Part shown: positions 1 to 5,421 of the stretch, piece after piece
Position numbering within the stretch: position 1 is the first letter of the stretch
How the letters are laid out: each line of letters begins with the position of its first letter
NCBI GenBank assembly: GCA_947364965.1
Contig: CANAUU010000056.1
Location: 1 to 5,890, forward strand
Direction of reading: 5' to 3'
DNA from: an uncultured Candidatus Saccharibacteria bacterium
GTDB lineage: Bacteria > Patescibacteriota > Saccharimonadia > Saccharimonadales > Saccharimonadaceae
Length of the DNA stretch: 5,890 bases
Notes under the pieces: model-generated
Seen by the model: only the letters and a program-made list of their open reading frames with translations
Database searches by the model: none
What the model was told of the DNA's origin: nothing
Program-made: the position numbers and the translations under genes

Positions 1-995
1 AAGCGCGCGCTGAAGTTGCGAAACTTATCAATGCCGACCCTTCTGAAATTATTTTTACTTCTGGTGGTTCCGAATCCAACAATACTGTTGCAAATATTTT
101 CGCCGGCAAGAAAGTTGCGACTAGCGCCGTTGAGCATCCTTCCGTTCTCGAATCTCTCAAGGCCCGCGCCAGCTCCTGCGAAATTGTAAAAGTTGACCGC
201 TGCGGTTTCGTTAATCCGACCGAAGTTCCGCAAAATGTCGACCTCGTGTCGATTATGCTCGCCAACAACGAGCTTGGCTCCATCGAGCCAGTTGCCGAAA
301 TCGCTCATCATCTCAAAAACTCCGAAGACGGTCGAGTTCATTTTCATTCTGACGCCACCCAGGCTCTCGGTAAAATCCATATCGACGTTAAGGAGCTAGG
401 CGTCGACTACCTTACAATCAGTGCGCATAAAATTGGTGGCCCGGTCGGCATTGGTGCGCTTTATGTCAACAAAGACGCGCCGTATCGACCATTTATTTTG
501 GGTGGCCACCAAGAAAACAAACGTCGCGCTGGCACCTCAAATACTTTACTGATTGCTGGCTTTGGTGCTGCTGCAAAATATGCTCGCGACCAAAAGATCT
601 GGACAACTTTTGCTAAGCAAATCGCTCCCCTCCGCAATCAACTCGCCGAAAGAATCCTGAAAGATGTTCCATATAGCAGCTTGAATAGTCCGCTCGAAAA
701 CTGTCTTCCGAATATTCTCAATGTTAGTTTTCAGGCTGCCGAAGGCGAATCTATCCAGCTCTATCTCGACGCCGAGAACATTACCGTTTCGACCGGCTCA
801 GCCTGTGCTGCTGGCGATATTCAACCCAGCCACGTCCTCATGGCGACCAAAAACGATGCTGAAATTGCCCATAGCAGTATCCGTTTTTCGCTCGGTCCCA
901 ATACGACGGTGGCTGATATTGATCGTGTTATGTCGGTATTGCCAAAAATCATCACTCGCCTTCAGGGTATGAGCACCATCAAAATTAAGGAGTAA
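1..995 (+). CDS. iscS: Cysteine desulfurase (IscS/NifS family), 5'-truncated by window edge
   Basis: PLP-dependent enzyme that takes sulfur from L-cysteine as an active-site persulfide and hands it to a scaffold for Fe-S cluster assembly; cytosolic. The reading frame is open from base 3 (first full codon), giving 330 visible residues, so about 55-60 N-terminal residues lie outside. Family landmarks appear in the right order: the TSGGSESNN phosphate-binding loop (from about base 57), VEHPSV with the cofactor-stacking His (codon 135-137), LANNELG, HSDATQALGK with Asp and Gln (351-362), SAHKIGGPVGIGALYV with the Schiff-base Lys (429-431), the GGHQENKRRAGT segment, and STGSACAAG with the catalytic Cys (804-806). 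The stop is four bases before the start of the scaffold gene, and that gene's ribosome binding site AAGGAG overlaps the final codons, so the two form one transcription unit. The short Cys loop and the IscU partner fit an IscS-like role, but NifS or a SufS-like housekeeping role cannot be separated without the N-terminus. Confidence 0.96.
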   Translation, partial: ARAEVAKLINADPSEIIFTSGGSESNNTVANIFAGKKVATSAVEHPSVLESLKARASSCEIVKVDRCGFVNPTEVPQNVDLVSIMLANNELGSIEPVAEIAHHLKNSEDGRVHFHSDATQALGKIHIDVKELGVDYLTISAHKIGGPVGIGALYVNKDAPYRPFILGGHQENKRRAGTSNTLLIAGFGAAAKYARDQKIWTTFAKQIAPLRNQLAERILKDVPYSSLNSPLENCLPNILNVSFQAAEGESIQLYLDAENITVSTGSACAAGDIQPSHVLMATKNDAEIAHSSIRFSLGPNTTVADIDRVMSVLPKIITRLQGMSTIKIKE

Positions 996-999
996 TCTT

Positions 1000-1482
1000 A
1001 TGACCACCACATCAAACAATTCCATAGCTGCCGCCGATAATGCTACCTGTGAAAATTCAAACCAAGCCGCCGGCGCCCCCAGCTGGGTTTATTCCGACAT
1101 TGTGAAGGATCATTTTTTGAGCCCGCGCAATTTTCTTATGGGTGACGAAACCAAATATCCTCACGACGCCGAAGGTACCGTTGGCAATCCGGTCTGCGGC
1201 GATCAGATGCGAATGTTTCTTCAAATCGAAAACGATAAGATCAAGGATATTAAATGGAAGACTTATGGCTGTGCTAGCGCAATCGCTTCGACTTCCGCGC
1301 TTTCCGAACTTGCCAAGGACAAAACTCTAGACGAAGCTTTAAAAATCGGCCCTACCGAAATTGCCGAGTTTCTTGGAGGCTTGCCCGCGCATAAGTTTCA
1401 TTGCTCTGTTCTCGGTCACGAAGCCCTCGCCGCCGCCATTACCAATTATCGCAATAAACCATCGTTGAGCCCGGTGGCGTAG
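1000..1482 (+). CDS. iscU: Iron-sulfur cluster assembly scaffold protein, IscU/NifU-N type
   Basis: Scaffold on which [2Fe-2S] clusters are built from iron and the sulfur delivered by the desulfurase encoded just upstream. The 160-residue protein has all cluster ligands: C66 with D68 (VCGDQM), C91 (YGCASAIAS) and H134-C135 (KFHCS). The IscU fold starts near residue 29 with WVYSDIVKDHFLSPRN. The 28 residues before it are a polar, low-complexity extension rich in Asn, Ser, Thr and Ala, absent from standard IscU proteins of about 128 residues. The start at 1000 is well supported: AAGGAG at 987-992 lies seven bases upstream and no alternative Met occurs before the fold. The motif that HscA-type Hsp70 recognises in E. 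coli IscU (LPPVK) reads LPAHK here (residues 128-132), so the chaperone interaction may be weak or absent. No NifU-type ferredoxin or NFU domain follows. SufU is less likely because the Zn-type insertion of SufU is not evident. Confidence 0.94.
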   Translation: MTTTSNNSIAAADNATCENSNQAAGAPSWVYSDIVKDHFLSPRNFLMGDETKYPHDAEGTVGNPVCGDQMRMFLQIENDKIKDIKWKTYGCASAIASTSALSELAKDKTLDEALKIGPTEIAEFLGGLPAHKFHCSVLGHEALAAAITNYRNKPSLSPVA

Positions 1483-1528
1483 TTTAGCCGCAACCATAGA
1501 AATTATGTAAACCCAAACCTTAAGCCAG

Positions 1529-1557
1529 TTGCTATTTTATCTCTACCGCCATATAAT
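1529..1557 (+). promoter_or_regulatory. Sigma70-type promoter giving a leaderless transcript
   Basis: A -35-like TTGCTA (1529-1534, four of six consensus bases) and a perfect -10 TATAAT (1552-1557) are separated by exactly 17 bases. Transcription would begin about seven bases after the -10, at or within a base of the ATG at 1565. No Shine-Dalgarno sequence could therefore be on the message. Position and spacing are seen directly; the start point is inferred. Confidence 0.75.
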
Positions 1558-1564
1558 ATATATT

Positions 1565-2539
1565 ATGTATATTCAGAACAAACTTGTCGCAGCCTTTTAT
1601 AAACTCTCTCTTGGTATTATCGCACTCTACGGTTTCTGGGTCACTTTAGCGGATTTCAATCTCACCGCCTGGCGTCTCTTTTCAACCTGGGCGCTTCTAA
1701 TCGGTGCAATTTATTTCTGTATCTCTGCGCTCATTCTTGCGCTGGGCATCAAAAGGGAAGCAGGCGATACCCCCTGCCCCATGCTTGAAGGCATGTTAAT
1801 CGTAGCTTTTATTACCCAAGCGGTTGCTGCTATCTCGAGTACTATCAGCGATGACTATTTCCCGGGCATCGGCGGCTTTGCAGCGGTTCTAGTCTACTAT
1901 ATCCTGCCAATCCTCACTCTTCTAGATTGGTGTTTGTTTAATAAAAAAGGGCTCTGGCGTCCGATGGATCCGTTCTATTGGCTCGCCTTGCCGCTCGCCT
2001 ATGCCGCCATGATCATCTTAACCGCCAACATGCTCCCGTCTAACACCAGCCTCCTCTATCCTGTCTCCTTCCTCGACTATAACGCAAACGGCTTTTGGGA
2101 GATGCTAACTTGGCTCACCTTCGTTGGCTTGCTTATTCTAATCTTTGGCTATATCATGATTTTACTCGACGCTTTTCTGGGCGGCATCATCGCGAAACAT
2201 ATTGTGCTCCCGCGCATTCGCACGGTGACAATCGAGGAGGAAGCCCTTACTGACGAAACTCCGATTGATTCAGGGAGCATGGAAACCGCCATGGATAACG
2301 ACTTAGTCAGCTCGGAAGAAGTTGAGATTATCGAACCAGACGAAATTATTACAGCGGAGCCAAAAACTCCCCGCCCTGAAGCTGCTAATAAGCAGGCGAA
2401 AACCTACAGAGCCGCTACGGAACGCCCCAAAACCGCCACGACGCCGCAAAAGTCCTCCAAGGATAGGAAGACCACTCCCAAAGGTAAACGTAAAATCAAC
2501 GATATTACTAGACCGCAACCCAAACCCAAAACCAAATAA
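1565..2539 (+). CDS. Six-helix integral membrane protein, Pr6Pr-like, with charged C-terminal tail
   Basis: Function unknown. The 324-residue protein has six hydrophobic segments at about residues 8-28, 41-61, 73-93, 104-122, 137-155 and 180-205. Helix four ends in YYILPILTLLDWCLF, followed by PFYWLALPLAYA; this 'P-x(4)-LLDW-x-LF ... L-x-YP/LAY' pattern and the six-helix layout recall the Pr6Pr family of membrane proteins, recognised by eye only. From about residue 211 onward the chain is hydrophilic: first acidic (Glu/Asp-rich to about residue 265), then basic and rich in Lys, Pro and Thr to the end, a likely disordered cytoplasmic tail not typical of the core family. The ATG at 1565 is chosen because it sits where the promoter at 1529-1557 should start transcription; the longer version starting at TTG 1529 would place its start codon inside the -35 element. 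The gene is monocistronic and convergent with the dUTPase gene. Confidence 0.8.
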   Translation: MYIQNKLVAAFYKLSLGIIALYGFWVTLADFNLTAWRLFSTWALLIGAIYFCISALILALGIKREAGDTPCPMLEGMLIVAFITQAVAAISSTISDDYFPGIGGFAAVLVYYILPILTLLDWCLFNKKGLWRPMDPFYWLALPLAYAAMIILTANMLPSNTSLLYPVSFLDYNANGFWEMLTWLTFVGLLILIFGYIMILLDAFLGGIIAKHIVLPRIRTVTIEEEALTDETPIDSGSMETAMDNDLVSSEEVEIIEPDEIITAEPKTPRPEAANKQAKTYRAATERPKTATTPQKSSKDRKTTPKGKRKINDITRPQPKPKTK

Positions 2540-2557
2540 TCGAGCCACGCCGAGCTC

Positions 2558-2633
2558 AAAATTTCGTAAATCCTGAACCTAACAGGAACCCACTGCATAC
2601 GGCTACGGTTCCCGTAAAATTTCCTGAACTAAC
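2558..2633. repeat. Short imperfect direct repeats and a small inverted repeat between convergent genes
   Basis: AAAATTTC occurs at 2558-2565 and 2616-2623, each followed shortly by TCCTGAAC(C)TAAC (2571-2583 and 2622-2633). Between them GGAACC (2585-2590) can pair with GGTTCC (2607-2612) around a 16-base loop. There is no U-run, so this is not a convincing terminator, although the position between two gene ends would suit one. The repeats are seen directly; any role is unknown. Confidence 0.5.
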
Positions 2634-2646
2634 GCCTTGCTCGCCG

Positions 2647-3120
2647 CTAGTTTCCCCGTTCGTCGACCTCATCCGTCGAGCCAAACCCGCCCTTTCGCTC
2701 GCCTCCCGCCTGGTCGTCATCCGCCAACAAAAACTTCTGGAAAATCAGCTGCGCAATTCTCTCGCCCTTCTTCACCACGATTTCGTTATCAAGCACATTA
2801 AAAACCAGAACCTGAAAATGCCCATCATTACCTGGGTTGCCATAATAATCTGCGTCTATAATTCCGACCCCATTCGCTGTCACTAACCCCTTGCTAGCGC
2901 CGGAGCTCCGGTTCACAATCATATAATATTCATCTGGTTGGCAATAAGCCTTCAGCCCAGTTGGAATCATAGTCGGTTTAATCCCCGGACGGAAAACCGG
3001 CACAACTACGTCCTCCGCCGCCTCTAGGTCATAAGCAGCAGCATGCGCCGTCGAACGTTTCGGCAGCCGAATATTTTTATCTTCCCAGCCCTTCGCGACT
3101 TCAAAACCTCTCACTTTCAT
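2647..3120 (-). CDS. dut: dUTP diphosphatase (dUTPase), trimeric family
   Basis: Hydrolyses dUTP to dUMP and pyrophosphate, keeping uracil out of DNA and supplying dUMP for thymidylate synthesis; cytosolic homotrimer. The 157-residue length is typical and all five conserved motifs are present: motif 1 AYDLEA (29-34), motif 2 NRSSGASKGL (70-79), motif 3 GIIDADYYG (86-94) with the catalytic Asp at 89 and substrate-stacking Tyr at 92, motif 4 GERIAQLIF (119-127), and motif 5 RKGGFGST (142-149), whose Phe covers the uracil. Motif 3 reads DYYGNPGNDG rather than the E. coli-like DYRGE, a variant I associate with Firmicutes-type enzymes. The start ATG is six bases from the -10 element, which implies a leaderless message. 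It is divergent from the DUF362 gene and convergent with the membrane protein gene. Confidence 0.96.
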   Translation of the reverse strand: MKVRGFEVAKGWEDKNIRLPKRSTAHAAAYDLEAAEDVVVPVFRPGIKPTMIPTGLKAYCQPDEYYMIVNRSSGASKGLVTANGVGIIDADYYGNPGNDGHFQVLVFNVLDNEIVVKKGERIAQLIFQKFLLADDDQAGGERKGGFGSTDEVDERGN

Positions 3121-3126
3121 AAAACC

Positions 3127-3135
3127 ATTCTATCA
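3127..3135 (-). promoter_or_regulatory. Extended -10 promoter of dut (leaderless start)
   Basis: Read on the minus strand, TGATAGAAT fits the extended -10 pattern TGnTAnnnT (hexamer TAGAAT at 3132-3127). Only six bases separate it from the ATG at 3120, so transcription should start at or next to the start codon and no ribosome binding site is transcribed. The best -35 candidate, TTGAAC (3158-3153), is 20 bases upstream of the hexamer and therefore poorly spaced, in keeping with an extended -10 promoter. Confidence 0.65.
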
Positions 3136-3165
3136 CAATTTTCGTTCTCCCAGTTCAAAGTCATA

Positions 3166-3171
3166 TATAAT
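3166..3171 (+). promoter_or_regulatory. -10 element of the DUF362-HIT transcription unit
   Basis: A perfect TATAAT lies within an AT-rich run. No good -35 is seen at 16-18 bases upstream. The expected start near 3178 would leave a 5' leader of about 15 bases that contains GAGGT (3185-3189), a usable but closely spaced Shine-Dalgarno before the ATG at 3193. Its 5' side faces the dut promoter, so both promoters share one 72-base region. Confidence 0.55.
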
Positions 3172-3192
3172 ATATACAGAAAGCGAGGTATC

Positions 3193-4119
3193 ATGAACAA
3201 TAACCCAAAAGTCTACTTTACTCGCGAAATCACCCCAGAGGCGTTAGTAAAAATCTACGAACAGCTGGACATCCCCCTAGAAGGTAAAAAGGTCGCTATC
3301 AAAATCTCAACCGGCGAGGCCGGCAATCCTAACTATCTCAAGCCCGAACTCATTAAAGATTTAGTTCAAAAAGTCCACGGCGCAATCGTCGAGTGCAACA
3401 CCGCCTATGAAGGCGCCCGCAACTTGACCAAAGAACATCTCAAAGTCGCTAAGGAGCACGGTTTCACCGACATTGCCCCAGTCGATATTATGGATGCCGA
3501 GGGCGAAATAGAAATCTCCGTGCGTGGCGGCAAACACCTCGATGTTAATATCATTGGTCAGAACTTCAATAACTATGACGCCATGATTAACCTCGCCCAT
3601 TTCAAAGGTCATCCAATGGGCGGTTTCGGCGGTGTGCTCAAGAATCAATCCATTGGCATTGCCTCGGCCGTCGGCAAGGTTTATATCCATACGGCCGGTC
3701 GTTCGCGCGATTTAGAAAAGTTCTTACACTGTTTCGATACCCCAGAGGCGACCGCCGCTATGCTCCCGCCTCAAGACGACTTCCTGGAGTCCATGGCCGA
3801 AGCCGCCAAGTCCATTGCCGACTATTATAATGAACAACAGAAGCCCATTCTCTATATCAATGTCATCAATAATCTTTCCGTCGACTGTGACTGCGTTGCT
3901 GAACCAGAGACTCCCTGTATGGCCGATATTGGCATAGCTGCGTCGCTTGATCCGGTCGCTCTTGACCAGGCCTGTATCGATATGATTTGGAGCTCGAGCG
4001 ATCCCGGACGTGAACATTTTATCGAACGCGTCGAACAACAAAACGGCATTCATATTATTGAGGCTGCCGCGGATCTCGGTCTCGGTTCGCGTGAGTATGA
4101 GCTAGTGGAATTAGATTAG
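3193..4119 (+). CDS. DUF362 domain protein, subfamily without the ferredoxin insert
   Basis: Molecular function not established; DUF362 proteins are often annotated as 'Fe-S center' proteins because many carry a [4Fe-4S] ferredoxin insert. The 308-residue protein spans the family: VAIKISTGEAGNPNYLKP (34-51), a VECNTAYEGARN segment (66-77), HFKGH (136-140) followed by the glycine-rich PMGGFGGVLKNQSIGIAS, then YINVINNLSVDCDC (221-234) and DIGIAASLDPVALDQACIDM (245-264), ending in GLGSREYELVELD. The usual CxxCxxCxxxCP stretch is missing; the Cys residues left near the core are C232, C234, C242 and C261, of which the DCDC pair is typical of this subfamily as I remember it and could bind a metal. 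The ATG at 3193 is chosen because it follows the promoter and a GAGGT site; a longer in-frame start at 3043 would overlap the dut coding region. The stop is one base before the HIT gene, so translation is probably coupled. Confidence 0.88.
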   Translation: MNNNPKVYFTREITPEALVKIYEQLDIPLEGKKVAIKISTGEAGNPNYLKPELIKDLVQKVHGAIVECNTAYEGARNLTKEHLKVAKEHGFTDIAPVDIMDAEGEIEISVRGGKHLDVNIIGQNFNNYDAMINLAHFKGHPMGGFGGVLKNQSIGIASAVGKVYIHTAGRSRDLEKFLHCFDTPEATAAMLPPQDDFLESMAEAAKSIADYYNEQQKPILYINVINNLSVDCDCVAEPETPCMADIGIAASLDPVALDQACIDMIWSSSDPGREHFIERVEQQNGIHIIEAAADLGLGSREYELVELD

Positions 4120-4120
4120 A

Positions 4121-4642
4121 ATGGAAGAAACAATTTTTGCAGATAACATACATAAGACCAAGGATTTTCTTGGTCATGAGTTGAGTTTTGATTGTATGGG
4201 CTGTGCTATTGCTAATGAAGATATTATGGTCCCTGGCGGTCCAGTCTATCGGGGCAAGTTTTGTTTTTTGGCATCAGACCCCGAAATCCCTATCCCCGGT
4301 TTCCTAGTGCTAAATGCAAAACGTCATGTCAACTCGTTCGCTGAGCTAACTCTAGAAGAGCGTCAAGAGATCGGCGACATTCTCGCTCGCGCTGAACTGG
4401 CATTAAAGAGACTGGGCATTACTAAGGAAATCACGCTAGTACAAGAAGAGCGTTCGGCGCATTTTCATATTTGGATTTTCCCAATGCAGCCATGGATGAT
4501 TCAAAAATTTGGTACCGGCATCTCGACTTTGCGGGAAGTAGCAGCCTATGCTAAAACACACGCCACAGAAGACACTATTCGAGAAGTGCTTGACGTGTCA
4601 TCTTGTATTCGTGATGAGTTGACCGAACGAGCTGCGTTGTAA
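4121..4642 (+). CDS. HIT (histidine triad) family protein with HxHxW motif
   Basis: HIT proteins are nucleotide hydrolases or transferases that go through a covalent nucleotidyl-His intermediate; the substrate here is unknown. The 173-residue protein has an N-terminal CMGC (C25, C28) which, with H69 (AKRH) and a triad His, would match the zinc-binding arrangement of many HIT proteins. The signature reads SAHFHIWIFP: H114 and the middle His H116, equivalent to the catalytic nucleophile, are kept, while the third His is Trp118. I recall HIT relatives with a similar HFHxW-FP string, so this is probably a subfamily trait rather than decay. Galactose-1-phosphate uridylyltransferase also replaces the third His (by Gln). 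The chain extends about 50 residues past the motif with FGTGISTLREVAAYAK. The start lies one base after the DUF362 stop with no strong Shine-Dalgarno, implying coupled translation. Codons in the first third look more T-ending than in the gene upstream. Confidence 0.88.
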   Translation: MEETIFADNIHKTKDFLGHELSFDCMGCAIANEDIMVPGGPVYRGKFCFLASDPEIPIPGFLVLNAKRHVNSFAELTLEERQEIGDILARAELALKRLGITKEITLVQEERSAHFHIWIFPMQPWMIQKFGTGISTLREVAAYAKTHATEDTIREVLDVSSCIRDELTERAAL

Positions 4643-4657
4643 AAACTACAACTTTTT
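4636..4657 (+). terminator. Weak intrinsic terminator after the HIT gene
   Basis: GTTGTA (4636-4641) and TACAAC (4647-4652) form a perfect six-base-pair stem around the loop AAAAC, followed at once by five T residues (4653-4657). The stem overlaps the TAA stop. It is AT-rich and short, so termination may be inefficient. Confidence 0.45.
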
Positions 4658-4681
4658 CCACCCCACTCCCTAATTAACTTA

Positions 4682-4690
4682 TGTTATACT
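4682..4690 (+). promoter_or_regulatory. Extended -10 promoter
   Basis: TGTTATACT matches TGnTAnnnT with hexamer TATACT at 4685-4690. No -35 consensus is present at the usual distance. Transcription would start near 4697, giving a leader of about 78 bases before the ATG at 4775. Confidence 0.6.
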
Positions 4691-4696
4691 AGAGAA

Positions 4697-4774
4697 AAGC
4701 ACGAGTGGGAACAAAAAGGGAAAATCATAGCACTCTTGGGCAAAGTGTAAAACTTAGGGAAGTGGAGGCCCAAG
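4697..4774 (+). promoter_or_regulatory. 5' leader with alternative hairpins near the ribosome binding site
   Basis: TCTTGGGC (4734-4741) is perfectly complementary to GCCCAAGA (4768-4775), which covers the last base of the Shine-Dalgarno GGAGG (4764-4768), the spacer and the A of the ATG. A competing hairpin pairs CACGAGTG (4700-4707), right at the expected 5' end of the RNA, with CACTCTTG (4731-4738), seven of eight positions. The two structures share 4734-4738 and so exclude each other. Complementarity is seen directly; regulation is inferred. Confidence 0.4.
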
Positions 4775-5218
4775 ATGAGTAAAGAAGAAAGCGCCGCCGC
4801 CGAGGGCGCAAAAGTTTCAGAAGCTAAAGACGAGGCTATTGCGAGTCAGGACGCGTCCGACAAAGAAATCGTCGCCATGAGCAAAGCTCTTCTGAAGAAG
4901 GATAACAAGATCGCTGACCTTGAACAGCGTCTCGCTCGTCTCGAGAAGCGTTTGAAGTCTAACGAACGCGTCGCGCGCACTTTTGCGACTTGTATGGATA
5001 CGCAAGTTGTCGCCATCGACGCCGTCACGAACGTCATTCGCCGTGCGCTGAAAACTGATGCCGAAATCGCGAACGAGCTCGCCGCCGCCATCCATGAATA
5101 TGATCGTCACAAAATTCGCCGTTGGTTTTCGGGTTTTCTTGGCGTCTTTCTCTGGGTCGGTAGCGTTGCCGCTGCAGCCTTCGTCGGAGCTCTGATTTAT
5201 TGGACTTTCTCAAATTAA
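4775..5218 (+). CDS. Small coiled-coil protein with C-terminal membrane anchor, unknown function
   Basis: I do not recognise this 147-residue protein. Residues 1-30 are polar and Ala/Glu/Lys/Ser-rich, likely disordered. Residues about 36-66 (KALLKKDNKIADLEQRLARLEKRLKSN, with Leu and Ile at heptad-like intervals) look like a short coiled coil. After a mixed helical region with EIANELAAAIHEYD, a basic cluster RHKIRR (111-116) precedes one hydrophobic segment at about 118-144 that ends three residues from the C-terminus. The basic residues before the helix suggest the N-terminal part stays in the cytoplasm, as in a tail-anchored protein. There is no signal peptide. The start is supported by GGAGG at 4764-4768 with six bases before ATG. 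The gene has its own promoter and is followed by a strong hairpin terminator at 5324-5357, so it is probably expressed alone. Confidence 0.85.
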   Translation: MSKEESAAAEGAKVSEAKDEAIASQDASDKEIVAMSKALLKKDNKIADLEQRLARLEKRLKSNERVARTFATCMDTQVVAIDAVTNVIRRALKTDAEIANELAAAIHEYDRHKIRRWFSGFLGVFLWVGSVAAAAFVGALIYWTFSN

Positions 5219-5323
5219 TTTCCAAGCAAACCAACAACCAGCACTCGACGCCTGCACAGCCGGCTTAAACAAATTTGCTCGCATTGTCGCGTGTCGTGCC
5301 GTTGTAGAACAATTCACCTGACA

Positions 5324-5357
5324 AAAAATATCACCTTTCTCGGAGGGTGATATTTTT
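5324..5357. terminator. Strong hairpin terminator, possibly bidirectional
   Basis: AAAAATATCACC (5324-5335) pairs perfectly with GGTGATATTTTT (5346-5357), 12 base pairs around a ten-base loop. The lower stem is an A-run facing a T-run, so a U-tract is present in transcripts from either strand. It lies 105 bases after the stop of the coiled-coil gene and separates it from the next promoter. I see no other feature in 5219-5323. Confidence 0.8.
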
Positions 5358-5408
5358 AGGAGTCTCATCGCCATTTTCTAAAAATTTTCCGCACAAGTTT
5401 ATTTTCTA

Positions 5409-5417
5409 TGCTACAAT
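5409..5417 (+). promoter_or_regulatory. Extended -10 promoter of the structured leader and secreted-protein gene
   Basis: TGCTACAAT fits TGnTAnnnT with hexamer TACAAT at 5412-5417. No -35 consensus is found at 16-18 bases upstream. The expected start near 5424 coincides with the beginning of the first long pairing arm of the leader (5422-5432), so the RNA would begin essentially with that arm. Confidence 0.6.
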
Positions 5418-5421
5418 AAAA

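Noticed and set aside
1473..1500. Possible terminator after the IscU gene.
   Set aside because: Only weak three-base pairings and no U-run are present.
1529..1564. TTG start at 1529 for the membrane protein, adding 12 residues.
   Set aside because: The start codon would lie inside the -35 element and no ribosome binding site precedes it.
3043..3192. ATG at 3043 as start of the DUF362 protein, adding 50 residues.
   Set aside because: It overlaps the dut coding region antisense and lies upstream of the TATAAT promoter; the added residues do not resemble the family N-terminus.
4703..4742. MraZ-like GTGGGA/AGGGA repeats in the short leader.
   Set aside because: Spacing and sequence do not match the regular array expected, and no cell-division genes follow.
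4817..5237. Several minus-strand open frames opposite the coiled-coil gene.
   Set aside because: They are shadows of a gene with a clear ribosome binding site, coiled coil and membrane segment, and they lack initiation signals.
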